Origin: Candidatus Bathyarchaeota archaeon
Lineage (GTDB): Archaea; Thermoproteota; Bathyarchaeia; Bathyarchaeales; Bathycorpusculaceae
Assembly (NCBI GenBank): GCA_026014485.1
Contig: JAOZIE010000002.1
Location: 47,081-111,080 of the forward strand
Direction: 5' to 3'
Length of the DNA: 64,000 nucleotides
Of the stretch, positions 1 to 8,150 are shown in pieces. Below the pieces are notes generated by a model. It was not told the origin of the DNA. It saw only the letters and a program-made list of their open reading frames with translations, and searched no databases. How positions within the stretch are numbered: the first letter of the stretch is position 1; every line of letters starts with the position of its first letter. Position numbers and translations under genes: made by a program.

Positions 1-3000
1 TGACGGTGACTGCGACGTTTACTCAGGATGTCTATTCGTTGACTGTGGTTACTGTGGGTTCGGGTGTGGTGACTCCTGTTAATGGGAGTTCGTATCTTTC
101 GGGTACGGTTGTTAATTTGACTGCTGTGGCTTCTCCTGGTTGGAGTTTTGGTAGTTGGTCGGGTGCGGTTGGTTCTGGTGTTTTGGCGAGTGTGAATATG
201 ACGGGTAATTTGACGGTGACTGCGACGTTTACTCAGGATGTCTATTCGTTGACTGTGGTTACTGTTGGGACTGGTAAGGTGTTTCTGGGTAATCGGACGT
301 ATTTGTCGTGGACGAATGTTTCTTTGTCGGCTTTTGCTGGTGCTGGTTGGAGTTTTGGTGGTTGGAGTGGTGATGTTAATGGAATGACAAATCCAACGAC
401 TCTTGTTATGGATGGCAACAAGACGGTGACCGTGACTTTCACTCAGGATATCTACACGTTAACTATGGTTACGGTTGGGAAAGGAACTGTATCTCCTGGT
501 AACCAGAGTTACCTCTCAGGCACTAGCGTTGACTTGAAAGCCATGAACGATGAGGGCTGGATCTTCAGCGGTTGGCGTGGTGATGTGTTAGGGTCAATTA
601 ACTTAACCATAACAATGAACGGCAACACAACTGTAACTGCCGTATTCGTTCAGGACAGATACACGCTTACCATGATTACAGTGGGACACGGCACGGTCAG
701 TCCAGGCAACCAAACTTACCTTTCAGGAACAAACGTGAACCTCAAAGCCCTCAACGCTGCTGGATGGAGCTTTAACGGTTGGAGCGGCGACGCCGCAGGG
801 GCAGTGAACACCACAATACTCATGGACGCCAACAAGGTAGTCACAGCAACATTCACCCAAGACAGCTACACCTTAACCATGATAACAGTCGGTGACGGCT
901 CCGTGCTTCCAGGCAACCAGACATACCTTTCAGGAACAAACGTGGACCTCAAAGCCATACCTGCAAGTGACTGGTATTTCAGCGGCTGGAACGGCGCAGC
1001 CTCAGGAACAGCCAACACCACAATCACCATGACAGGTAACCTCACCGTCACCGCAACCTTCACCCAAATCCAATACGCTGTGAGCTTTTCCCAATCTGGA
1101 ATAGAAACTGACTACTCAGGAGCAATCCTCAACGTGGATGGAGCCAACTACACTGCAAGCGCATTTCCGCTAACCTTCACATGGGATTCAGGTTCTGAAC
1201 ACACGTTTGCGTACCTTTCACCCTTAAGCGTAGGCGACGGTAAACAGTACGTTTGGGCTTCAACAACGGGTCTGTCCACTCTTCAAAGCGGGACATTAAC
1301 GGTTACAGGTAACGGCACAGTATCAGGAAACTTTAGTATTCAATACTACTTGACGGTGACCTCTAGCCATGGAACAACAGGTGGAAGCGGCTGGTACCCC
1401 GCAGGAACTTACGCTCAAGCATCCGTCGACGCCGCAACAGTGTCCTTGGATGAAGGCACAAGATTCGTCTTCAACGCTTGGAGCGGTGATGCCGCAGGTT
1501 CAGAAATCACTTCAAACAACATACTTATGGATAACCCCAAAACCGCAACAGCCGAATGGACTACAGAATACTACCTAACCGTTAGTTCAGCACACGGCCA
1601 AACTGGCGGAGAAGGCTGGTACAGCGCAGGCACAACCGCATATGCTACATTAGACAGTGACAGCGTCGCTGAGACAACAGGAACAAGACACCTGTTCACT
1701 TCATGGAGCGCCGATGCGGCTGGGACAAACTATGCCCAAAGCGAGGGCATAATTATGAATTCAGCCAAAACAGCCGTAGCCGCTTGGACCACCCAGTACT
1801 ACCTCACTGTGAACTCAGTTTACGGTTCACCCACAGGCGAAGGCTGGTATGACAGCGGCTCAACCGCCAGCTTCGGCGTAACCACACCCGTCTTGGGCGA
1901 CGCAGGTACACGCTATAGCTTAACTTCGTGGGCAAGCGTAAGCAGCGGCGGCTACAGCGGAACTGCCTCTTCAAACAGCGTGGTTATGAATAATCCAGTG
2001 ACGGAAACCGCACAATGGCAGACCCAGTATCAAGTGATCTTTGACGTTAATCCGTCAGGAGCCGGAGTCGTCACTCCCTCAGGTTCCAACGAATGGGTCA
2101 ACGCTGGGACGCTGTCGATATCTGCAGTTGCTAACTCGGGCTACACTTTCACGTCGTGGACAACCACTGGAGCAATAACCGTGGCTACCGCTTCATCTGC
2201 TGCAACAACCGCAACAATCAGCGGTTCAGGAACTATAGTCGCCAACTTTAACCCCGTTACATTCACGGTGTCAGCCTCCGCAGGTGCAAACGGCTCAATA
2301 TCTCCAGCTGGCGATACAACCGTCAACTACGGCGACAGCCAAAGCTTCACTATAACTCCAAACGCAGGATACCACATCGTTGACGTGCAAGTCGACGGCG
2401 TCTCCGTCGGAGCAGTTGCCTCCTACAGTTTCAATTCCGTAAACGCATCCCACACCATTTCAGCATCTTTTACAATTAACACCTACACAGTAACTGTTAC
2501 AAGCGAACACGGCTCACCTACCCCTTCAGGACAAGTCACCTACGGAAGCAACTTCACCGCCCAAGTTACAAGTCCTGAGGCGATTGATGAGACTCACCAG
2601 TGGGTATGCACAGGCTACAGCGTCGACGGCGGCACCTTGGTAGAAGGCACCAGCTACACATTCACCAATATCCACGCTGACCACACAATAGTTTTCAGTT
2701 GGGAATCAGGAATTGTGATAACGCCCACCATCGTGACTGAATCAACTAACGGCACAGAAATCGTCGAGGGCACACCCTTCACGTTTACCCTCCAAGGAAA
2801 CATAAGTATTACCCAAATTTCCAATCCAACCTTGGTCATAAACGAAACCGCAAACACCGTAACTTTGTCCTTAAACTTGACTGGTACAACAGGCACAACA
2901 GGGTTCAGCAACATGACCATCCCGAAAAGCACAATGCCCACCGGCGTAGTTCCAATCCCAACTGTCTACATTGACGGGCAGATAGCCGAAAACCAAGGAT

Positions 3001-3302
3001 ACACCGAAGACGCAGAAAACTTCTACATCTGGTACACTACCCACTTCAGCAACCACCAAGTAGCCGTCGTATTCCCCGCTTCAGCGTCTCCCACGCCAAC
3101 ACCTCCGTCTTCTCCAATAACGTCACCCTCAACTACCTCCCCATCACCCCAACAAACGTCATCAACTGAACCTTCGCCGACAACAGCACCCCCACAAAAT
3201 GACTCAGGTTTGCTAATACTCGTCTTGGGCATAACTGTCGCTGCTATCTTCGTAATCGCAATCTTCATAGCGGTAAAAAAGCGAGGACAAAACAAAGAAT
3301 AA
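1..3302 (+). CDS. Repeat-built surface protein, C-terminally membrane anchored (5' end outside window)
   Basis: The reading frame is open at the left edge, so the start lies upstream. A GTG at 6 is in frame but falls inside a repeat and is not a likely start. The visible 1098 residues begin with five tandem units of about 70 residues of the divergent InlB B-repeat type (each with YxLTxxTVG, YLSGT, GWxFxGWSG and VTATFTQD motifs). A spacer with a different fold follows, then three YYLTV units and further beta-rich repeats. Next comes a Pro/Thr/Ser-rich stalk (about 1028-1066), one hydrophobic helix (about 1068-1090) and a KKR tail facing the cytoplasm. This is a cell-surface architecture, perhaps for adhesion or S-layer association; no catalytic motif is seen. 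Bases 1-55 repeat exactly at 211-265. Codon use changes abruptly near base 450 (see findings). Confidence 0.85.
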   Translation, partial: TVTATFTQDVYSLTVVTVGSGVVTPVNGSSYLSGTVVNLTAVASPGWSFGSWSGAVGSGVLASVNMTGNLTVTATFTQDVYSLTVVTVGTGKVFLGNRTYLSWTNVSLSAFAGAGWSFGGWSGDVNGMTNPTTLVMDGNKTVTVTFTQDIYTLTMVTVGKGTVSPGNQSYLSGTSVDLKAMNDEGWIFSGWRGDVLGSINLTITMNGNTTVTAVFVQDRYTLTMITVGHGTVSPGNQTYLSGTNVNLKALNAAGWSFNGWSGDAAGAVNTTILMDANKVVTATFTQDSYTLTMITVGDGSVLPGNQTYLSGTNVDLKAIPASDWYFSGWNGAASGTANTTITMTGNLTVTATFTQIQYAVSFSQSGIETDYSGAILNVDGANYTASAFPLTFTWDSGSEHTFAYLSPLSVGDGKQYVWASTTGLSTLQSGTLTVTGNGTVSGNFSIQYYLTVTSSHGTTGGSGWYPAGTYAQASVDAATVSLDEGTRFVFNAWSGDAAGSEITSNNILMDNPKTATAEWTTEYYLTVSSAHGQTGGEGWYSAGTTAYATLDSDSVAETTGTRHLFTSWSADAAGTNYAQSEGIIMNSAKTAVAAWTTQYYLTVNSVYGSPTGEGWYDSGSTASFGVTTPVLGDAGTRYSLTSWASVSSGGYSGTASSNSVVMNNPVTETAQWQTQYQVIFDVNPSGAGVVTPSGSNEWVNAGTLSISAVANSGYTFTSWTTTGAITVATASSAATTATISGSGTIVANFNPVTFTVSASAGANGSISPAGDTTVNYGDSQSFTITPNAGYHIVDVQVDGVSVGAVASYSFNSVNASHTISASFTINTYTVTVTSEHGSPTPSGQVTYGSNFTAQVTSPEAIDETHQWVCTGYSVDGGTLVEGTSYTFTNIHADHTIVFSWESGIVITPTIVTESTNGTEIVEGTPFTFTLQGNISITQISNPTLVINETANTVTLSLNLTGTTGTTGFSNMTIPKSTMPTGVVPIPTVYIDGQIAENQGYTEDAENFYIWYTTHFSNHQVAVVFPASASPTPTPPSSPITSPSTTSPSPQQTSSTEPSPTTAPPQNDSGLLILVLGITVAAIFVIAIFIAVKKRGQNKE

Positions 3303-3319
3303 CCCCGTGAATTACAGCA

Positions 3320-3360
3320 CTCCGCAGCAAAGCCTCGGAGTAACCCTCTTTTTCTTTTTG
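3320..3360 (+). terminator. Stem-loop plus T-run after the surface protein gene
   Basis: ACTCCG (3320-3325) pairs with CGGAGT (3337-3342) across an 11-base loop, and a T-rich stretch follows at 3349-3360. It lies 18 bases after the stop codon. This is a plausible intrinsic-type terminator. Confidence 0.55.
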
Positions 3361-3478
3361 TAAAAGTCCCTTGCTTTGGGTGCCCTTTTTTGCTGATGTA
3401 CGCTTTGATGTGCGTCGGCAGTTACGGCAAAACTGGCCTCTTTTCGCTATTTGTCCCTGCTGAAAACAATCAACAACT

Positions 3479-3492
3479 ATTTATTAAGACAG
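3479..3492 (+). promoter_or_regulatory. Probable TATA box for nop5-fibrillarin
   Basis: An A/T-rich TATTTATTAAG-like box sits about 50 bases before the nop5 ATG. A start site about 25 bases downstream would leave a short leader containing an AGGTTGA-type ribosome binding site. Confidence 0.45.
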
Positions 3493-3536
3493 TGCGTGGA
3501 ATACTACGTTTGTGACGTTAACAGGTTGACTTAACA

Positions 3537-4853
3537 ATGAAAGCAATTATCCTCCAATTTCCCTTCGGCGTGGTGGCTTTCGACGAAGCAGGTAAAATCG
3601 AAGCAAGCAGAGTTTACCCTAAAAAGCCTCAGACAGCAGCCAAACAGCTAGTGAAAATTGACCCTGACAAGATTTCAGAGGAGGCTGCAGCCTTAATCAC
3701 TCATCTGCAGGCCAACGGCTACGATACTTTCCTTTTTGAAAGCCAAATTGTTGCAGCCCAAGCTCAAGCAAAGTTTGGCGTAACAACAGAAACAGCTTCG
3801 TCCGAGCAGACCCAAGCTTTACATGGACGCATGCAGCAAGTTGCTGTTGAAACAGGCTTTGCAAAAAACGAGAAAGAACTGGGTCTGTGGACACGCAACG
3901 TTAGCGTGGAAGTTGCTAAACTCCACGTTAAAGGTGCCGCTGAAAAACGTGACCTCATTGTGGCGCAAGCCATCCAAACGCTTGACGATTTGGACCGAAC
4001 TTTGAACCTTTTTATGGGCAGACTCCGCGAATGGTACGGAGTGCACTTTCCCGAGCTTGACCGTTTAGTGGAGAAACACGAAACCTACGCCCGTTTGGTC
4101 TTGGATCTTGGTGTCCGAGATAACTTTTCGGTGGAAGCCTTGGAGAAAGAGGATTTGCCTAAAAACAAAACTGAGCAGATAAGCCGCATAGCTGAATCCT
4201 CGATGGGTGCAGACCTGGTGGAAACCGATTTGGCGCAAATTCAAGCGCTCAGCAAAGATGTGCTGGGTTTGTATAAGCTTCGTGAAGGTATGGAAGGTTA
4301 TCTGGATAAAACGATGGATGAAGTTGCTCCTAACACCAAAGCCATCGTCGGTGCACTTCTGGGCGCAAGGATAATCGCCATCGCAGGCGGACTCCAAAAC
4401 TTGGCGCGAAGACCCGCAAGCACCATGCAAGTTCTGGGCGCAGAGAAAGCCCTCTTCCGCAGTATAAAAACGGGGGCTAGACCGCCAAAACACGGCTTGA
4501 TTTTCCAGCATACCCTGGTCCACGACGCGAAGCGGTGGCAACGGGGAAAGATTGCCCGTGCCCTAGCAGGCAAACTCGCTATCGCTGTACGCATAGACGC
4601 TTTCGGCGGCGAATTCGTCGGCAACAAACTCAAGAAAGACGTGGACAGAAGAATCGAGGAAATCCGCCAGAAGTACCCTGAACCGCCCCCAGTCAAAGAA
4701 CAGGCTCCCAGAGAGCAAAGACCCCGAGAATTCCGTGAACGCAGAGACTTCAAGCGGGGAAGAAGCGGCGAAGGAAGGCGCGATTTCGGTCGTGACCGCA
4801 ACAAAGGCAGAGACCGCAAGTGGAGAAAGAATAAGCGTGCAGGTAAGAGTTAA
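3537..4853 (+). CDS. nop5: Nop5/Nop56-like box C/D sRNP core protein
   Basis: This is the scaffold of the archaeal box C/D ribonucleoprotein, which bridges L7Ae-bound guide RNA to fibrillarin for 2'-O-methylation of rRNA. The 438 residues show the family layout. The N-terminal domain binds fibrillarin, and a long helical coiled coil spans about residues 130-260. The Nop RNA-binding domain follows (about 260-385), with signatures ALLGARIIAIAGG, RRPASTMQVLGAEKALF and PKHGLIFQH. A Lys/Arg-rich tail (about 395-438) closes the protein. The gene overlaps the downstream fibrillarin start by 17 bases, so the two partners are translationally coupled. No missing region is apparent. Confidence 0.96.
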   Translation: MKAIILQFPFGVVAFDEAGKIEASRVYPKKPQTAAKQLVKIDPDKISEEAAALITHLQANGYDTFLFESQIVAAQAQAKFGVTTETASSEQTQALHGRMQQVAVETGFAKNEKELGLWTRNVSVEVAKLHVKGAAEKRDLIVAQAIQTLDDLDRTLNLFMGRLREWYGVHFPELDRLVEKHETYARLVLDLGVRDNFSVEALEKEDLPKNKTEQISRIAESSMGADLVETDLAQIQALSKDVLGLYKLREGMEGYLDKTMDEVAPNTKAIVGALLGARIIAIAGGLQNLARRPASTMQVLGAEKALFRSIKTGARPPKHGLIFQHTLVHDAKRWQRGKIARALAGKLAIAVRIDAFGGEFVGNKLKKDVDRRIEEIRQKYPEPPPVKEQAPREQRPREFRERRDFKRGRSGEGRRDFGRDRNKGRDRKWRKNKRAGKS

Positions 4854-5532
4854 ACCGCACCCGACTTTCTCAGGAATCTTTCAGGTTACGTTGGAAGATG
4901 GCGCCCGCCGTTTAGCCACCAAGAGCTATGCTTCTGGCAGAAGCGTCTACGGTGAACGGCTGATTCGGTTTGAAGGCGCAGAATTCCGCGTTTGGGATGC
5001 TTTTAGGAGCAAATTGGCAGGCGCGATTTTGAAGGGACTGCAAACGGTGCCAGTTCTGCCCGGAAGCAACGTGCTGTATTTGGGTGCTGCTTCGGGAACT
5101 ACGCCAAGCCACATAAGCGACATAGTCGGCGACGAGGGGCATGTTTACTGTGTGGAGTTTGCGCAACGCAGCTTACGCGATTTAATGACTAACGTGGTGG
5201 CTTACCGGTCAAACATGTCGCCTTTTCTGGCTGATGCCCGCCTACCCCAAAGGTTCGCCATGTTCATCCCTGAAAAAGTTGAGGTTATCTACTGCGACAT
5301 TGCGCAGCCTGAGCAGGCGAAGGTTTTGGCGGACAACGCGGATGTTTTCCTTAAGGATGGTGGCTGGGTTATGTTAGCCGTTAAGTCCCAGAGCATCGAC
5401 GTTTCAAAGCCTCCTTCGGAGATTTACCAGATGGAAGCAAAAGTGCTTAGACGCCGAGGTTTCCACGTGGAGCAGGTCGTGGATTTGGAGCCCTACGACA
5501 TCGCACACGCTATGATTGTAGCAAGCCGTTAG
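4837..5532 (+). CDS. flpA: Fibrillarin (rRNA/tRNA 2'-O-methyltransferase)
   Basis: This is the S-adenosylmethionine-dependent catalytic subunit of the box C/D complex. The GTG at 4837 gives 231 residues, the normal archaeal length, with a GGAG ribosome site about 11 bases upstream inside nop5. An ATG at 4735 is in frame but would add about 34 residues encoded by the basic nop5 tail. The methyltransferase fold is clear: VLYLGAASGTTPSHISDIVG (SAM-binding loop), VYCVEFAQRSLRDL, YCDIAQPEQA, and AVKSQSIDV with the conserved Lys of the K-D-K-H set. The order nop5-fibrillarin is common in archaea. Confidence 0.95.
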   Translation: MQVRVKPHPTFSGIFQVTLEDGARRLATKSYASGRSVYGERLIRFEGAEFRVWDAFRSKLAGAILKGLQTVPVLPGSNVLYLGAASGTTPSHISDIVGDEGHVYCVEFAQRSLRDLMTNVVAYRSNMSPFLADARLPQRFAMFIPEKVEVIYCDIAQPEQAKVLADNADVFLKDGGWVMLAVKSQSIDVSKPPSEIYQMEAKVLRRRGFHVEQVVDLEPYDIAHAMIVASR

Positions 5533-5560
5533 CTCTTTTGCTCGGCAAAACTCTTTTTTA

Positions 5561-6403
5561 TTAACTCAAGTGGTCAACGGTCAACTTCGTTGGATATGGG
5601 CATGCGAGTTGGTGAATGCGGTTTCTGTTACTTTTCGTCTTTCTTCTTTTCCAGTATACTCCGATGAACGTTATGGCAAAAGCAGATGGAAGGGCGATAA
5701 AAGCGAATAGTGCTTGCCAATTGAATGGTTCATCTTTGGGGCCCAAATCTATGTTTGTTGCCGCAAAATTCCCCGTGCCCGCCAGTAAATCTATTTTAAG
5801 CGCATCTATTGCGGGCTCTTTAACATCGGAAAAACCTGTAATACCTCTTGTTAGTGTCATCAATCCAGTATCCAAATCATGATACAATCTGCCGACTATG
5901 AAAGTTTTCTGGAACCCTTGCGGTGTGGTTGTTGTTCCGCCCACACGTGCAGGTAGCGTAACTTTGTTTGCGGGCATGTTCCATATTGTGATGTTTTCGC
6001 CGTCTGCTGGGTTGGCGGGTAGCCAAAGGTGGGTTGTTCCGATGTGTGTTCCATTTACGCAGTAAACCGCTCGGCTAGCCGGGTCTACATATACCTGTGC
6101 CGACATAAACAACGGCACAACATCATTAACAATCTTAGCTGGGAAGTCGCCGTAGAATCTTTCTGTTTGGGTTCCGCTTAGGGTGATATTCAACTTGGCT
6201 GTGGAGCCGTTGTAGTTTGTGCATTCCCATCGGAAGATGGCGTTTTGGGCTTTTATGCTTCCGTCGGACACTAGTACTTCTATGTCCTCAAATTTGTATT
6301 CTGCGTAGATGCCTTCTTTGAACCAGGTTGGCGCAAAAAGAGAGTCTGCAAGACAGCAATTGATATATGCAAAAGAACCAAACAAAGTCACCACGGCAGC
6401 CAT
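5561..6403 (-). CDS. Secreted, C-terminally anchored protein, paralog 1 of 3
   Basis: No known family is recognised. The N-terminus is a signal peptide ending near CCLADS, followed by a beta-rich extracellular domain. A transmembrane helix (about residues 232-250) and a basic KRRKTK tail end the protein. Two relatives lie at 34856-35662 and 35770-36614, sharing FAPTWFKEGIYAEY, the WECTNYN region, the TQTERFYGD region and YCVNGTHIGTTHLWLP. At DNA level parts are almost identical to paralog 2. The listed ATG lacks a basic n-region. Upstream in-frame codons encode KNTLKKAVI, so the real start may be a non-ATG codon about 36 bases upstream (ATT near 6439, behind GGGAG). Function unknown. Confidence 0.75.
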   Translation of the reverse strand: MAAVVTLFGSFAYINCCLADSLFAPTWFKEGIYAEYKFEDIEVLVSDGSIKAQNAIFRWECTNYNGSTAKLNITLSGTQTERFYGDFPAKIVNDVVPLFMSAQVYVDPASRAVYCVNGTHIGTTHLWLPANPADGENITIWNMPANKVTLPARVGGTTTTPQGFQKTFIVGRLYHDLDTGLMTLTRGITGFSDVKEPAIDALKIDLLAGTGNFAATNIDLGPKDEPFNWQALFAFIALPSAFAITFIGVYWKRRKTKSNRNRIHQLACPYPTKLTVDHLS

Positions 6404-6619
6404 TATTACTGCTTTCTTAAGAGTGTTTTTTATTTGAATTACACTCTCCCTACAGATACCGTGTCTTTCGATTCTAAAATATATGTTTTTTGTAGCCTAT
6501 ACCAAATCATTTTTTCCTGCTGAAGGTGAAATCTGGGGATTAGCAACGACACTGAGGGCATACACAGAAGAGTATTTCTCAAAAAATGGGCAGTACTGGA
6601 CATAGACGTATCTGCTCAA
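6404..6619. other. Intergenic stretch with a possible decayed reading frame
   Basis: Between paralog 1 and the fossil below, bases about 6497-6604 can be read on the plus strand as a protein-like stretch (RAYTEEYFSKNGQYW) that ends at a stop. The next protein-like stretch continues in another frame from about 6605. There is no start or ribosome site. It looks like gene debris rather than a gene; nothing else is recognisable. Confidence 0.3.
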
Positions 6620-6932
6620 ATGGTTGCATCAAGGAGTGCTATGGAGGAACTTGAGACAGGGAACCTCAACATCAAAGGAGCAATAACCCTGTTTCATCTC
6701 TCCAAAGATGCTCAATCCAGAAAACAAATTATAGCCTCTTTAGCGCTTGACCAGAAAACCTGCAACCAAATCGCCATGGATGTTTACGGGTGTCCTGTTG
6801 TTGTTTTTTTGGTTTTGTTTGTTGCGGTGTTTGTGTATTTTGTTCGTTTCATGGGGGTGGGTTGGTGGTGACTACGGTTGGGCTGTTGTTGTCTTGGAAA
6901 AACAGGAACCCCCCATCAACGCGGAGCCGTAA
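6620..6932 (+). pseudogene. Chimeric fossil: ABC permease end joined to end of its partner gene
   Basis: Bases 6793-6858 match 38587-38652 (the 3' end of an ABC permease gene) at about 90%. Bases 6859-6932 match 39149-39232 (the 3' end of the following small membrane-protein gene) at a similar level, minus one 9-base unit. The roughly 500 bases between them in the intact locus are gone. In frame, an 83-residue ORF (6620-6871) fuses 57 unknown residues to the permease's last membrane helix (FLVLFVAVFVYF). The tail of the second part (LLLSWKNRNPP) lies in another frame. It sits beside secreted paralog 1, just as the intact cassette lies beside paralogs 2 and 3. Confidence 0.75.
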
Positions 6933-7055
6933 ACGTTCATCCGCAGCCACAAAAGGGAATCATGCCGCAAAAACTACGCTGCAACTTGCCGTTTCTGGTT
7001 CGCGCTGTTTAAATATGAGTGTTTGAATTCTAACTGTGCAAGAGGATATTTAAGA

Positions 7056-7496
7056 ATGGGTTCAAAATCACCACAAGGCGAATTCGCGGCTCGAAAACTT
7101 CAGAAGAAACGCGGAAACTTCCGCTGGAGCGACCGATACTACAACCGACGCATGCTCATGCTCGACGAAAAAGTGGATCCCATGCAAGGGGCGCCTCAAT
7201 CAAGAGGCATAGTCCTAGAGAAGGTGGGCGTCGAATCGAAACAGCCTAACAGCGCTATTCGGAAATGCGTTAGGACCCAACTTATCAAGAATGGCCGTGT
7301 ACTCAGCGCTTTCCTGCCTGGAGACGGCGCATTGAACGTCGTTGACGAACACGACGAAGTTGTCGTGGAAGGTATAGGCGGAACCCGCGGAGGAGCCATG
7401 GGCGACATTCCTGGTGTACGCTGGAAAGTCGTTATGGTAAACGGTGTTTCACTTAACGAACTTGTCTACGGACGAAAACAGAAACCTGCAAGGTAA
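7056..7496 (+). CDS. rps12: Ribosomal protein uS12
   Basis: Small-subunit decoding-centre protein of the archaeal/eukaryotic type, 146 residues. The N-terminus [18 protein letters not shown] and the conserved loop [12 protein letters not shown] are intact, as is [14 protein letters not shown]. The ATG at 7056 is preferred over an in-frame ATG at 7023, because the family begins MGSKSP and an AGAGGAT ribosome site precedes 7056. A TATA-like GTTTAAATATG lies at about 7007-7016. S7 follows seven bases after the stop, as in the archaeal str operon, but the usual upstream RNA-polymerase genes are absent here. Confidence 0.97.
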   Translation: MGSKSPQGEFAARKLQKKRGNFRWSDRYYNRRMLMLDEKVDPMQGAPQSRGIVLEKVGVESKQPNSAIRKCVRTQLIKNGRVLSAFLPGDGALNVVDEHDEVVVEGIGGTRGGAMGDIPGVRWKVVMVNGVSLNELVYGRKQKPAR

Positions 7497-7503
7497 GATA
7501 ATC

Positions 7504-8100
7504 ATGAGCACAACAACCCAAACTGCATCGCAAACTGGCGAAATCAAGCTTTTCCAGAAGTGGAGCTTTAAAGAAATCAAAGTCAACGACCTAGGTCTGC
7601 AACGTTACCTGAATCTGACGCCGATGGTTGTTCCCCACAGCATGGGGCGCCACGAGCATCAGCGTTTCCGTAAAGCCAACGTCAACATAGTTGAACGCGT
7701 CATAAACGACCTTATGCGCCCAGGCAAAAACAGCGGCAAAAAAGCCCGCGCCGTCAACATCGTCAAGCAGGCTTTAGAAATCATAAACCTACGTACAGGA
7801 CAAAACCCCGTGGAAGTTCTGGTTCACGCAGTCGAAAACAGTGCTCCATGCGAAGACACTACACGCATCAGCTACGGCGGAGTCGTCTACCATCTGTCGG
7901 TGGATGTTGCGCCGCAACGCAGAATTGACCTTGCCGTGCGCCACATAACCGCAGGCGCTAGAGCAGCTTCCGCTAACACGCCAAAATCCGTTGAAGAATG
8001 CTTAGCCGACGAGCTTGTGCTTGCAGCCAACAACGACATAAAAAGCGCTGGCGTTGCTAAAAGACACGAAATTGAACGTGTCGCGCAGTCTTCTAGATAA
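7504..8100 (+). CDS. rps7: Ribosomal protein uS7
   Basis: Small-subunit head assembly protein that binds the 3' domain of 16S rRNA. The ATG at 7504 gives 198 residues, the usual archaeal length; an earlier in-frame codon at 7444 lies within S12. Family features include VERVINDLMRPGKNSGKK, the NPVEVLVHAVENSAP hairpin region, VDVAPQRRIDLAVRHI and the C-terminal DELVLAANND. It is cotranscribed with S12. The next gene is convergent, and the 50 bases between the two are T-rich on this strand, a likely terminator for both. Confidence 0.96.
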   Translation: MSTTTQTASQTGEIKLFQKWSFKEIKVNDLGLQRYLNLTPMVVPHSMGRHEHQRFRKANVNIVERVINDLMRPGKNSGKKARAVNIVKQALEIINLRTGQNPVEVLVHAVENSAPCEDTTRISYGGVVYHLSVDVAPQRRIDLAVRHITAGARAASANTPKSVEECLADELVLAANNDIKSAGVAKRHEIERVAQSSR

Positions 8101-8150
8101 ATCCACGTTTCTTTCTTTTTTCTTTCTTCTATTCTTTTAAAACAGAAATG
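8101..8150 (+). terminator. T-rich convergent terminator after S7
   Basis: The plus strand carries runs such as TTTCTTTCTTTTTTCTTTC between the convergent S7 and GTPase genes. It is a U-rich archaeal-type terminator for the ribosomal operon; no strong stem is seen. Confidence 0.45.
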
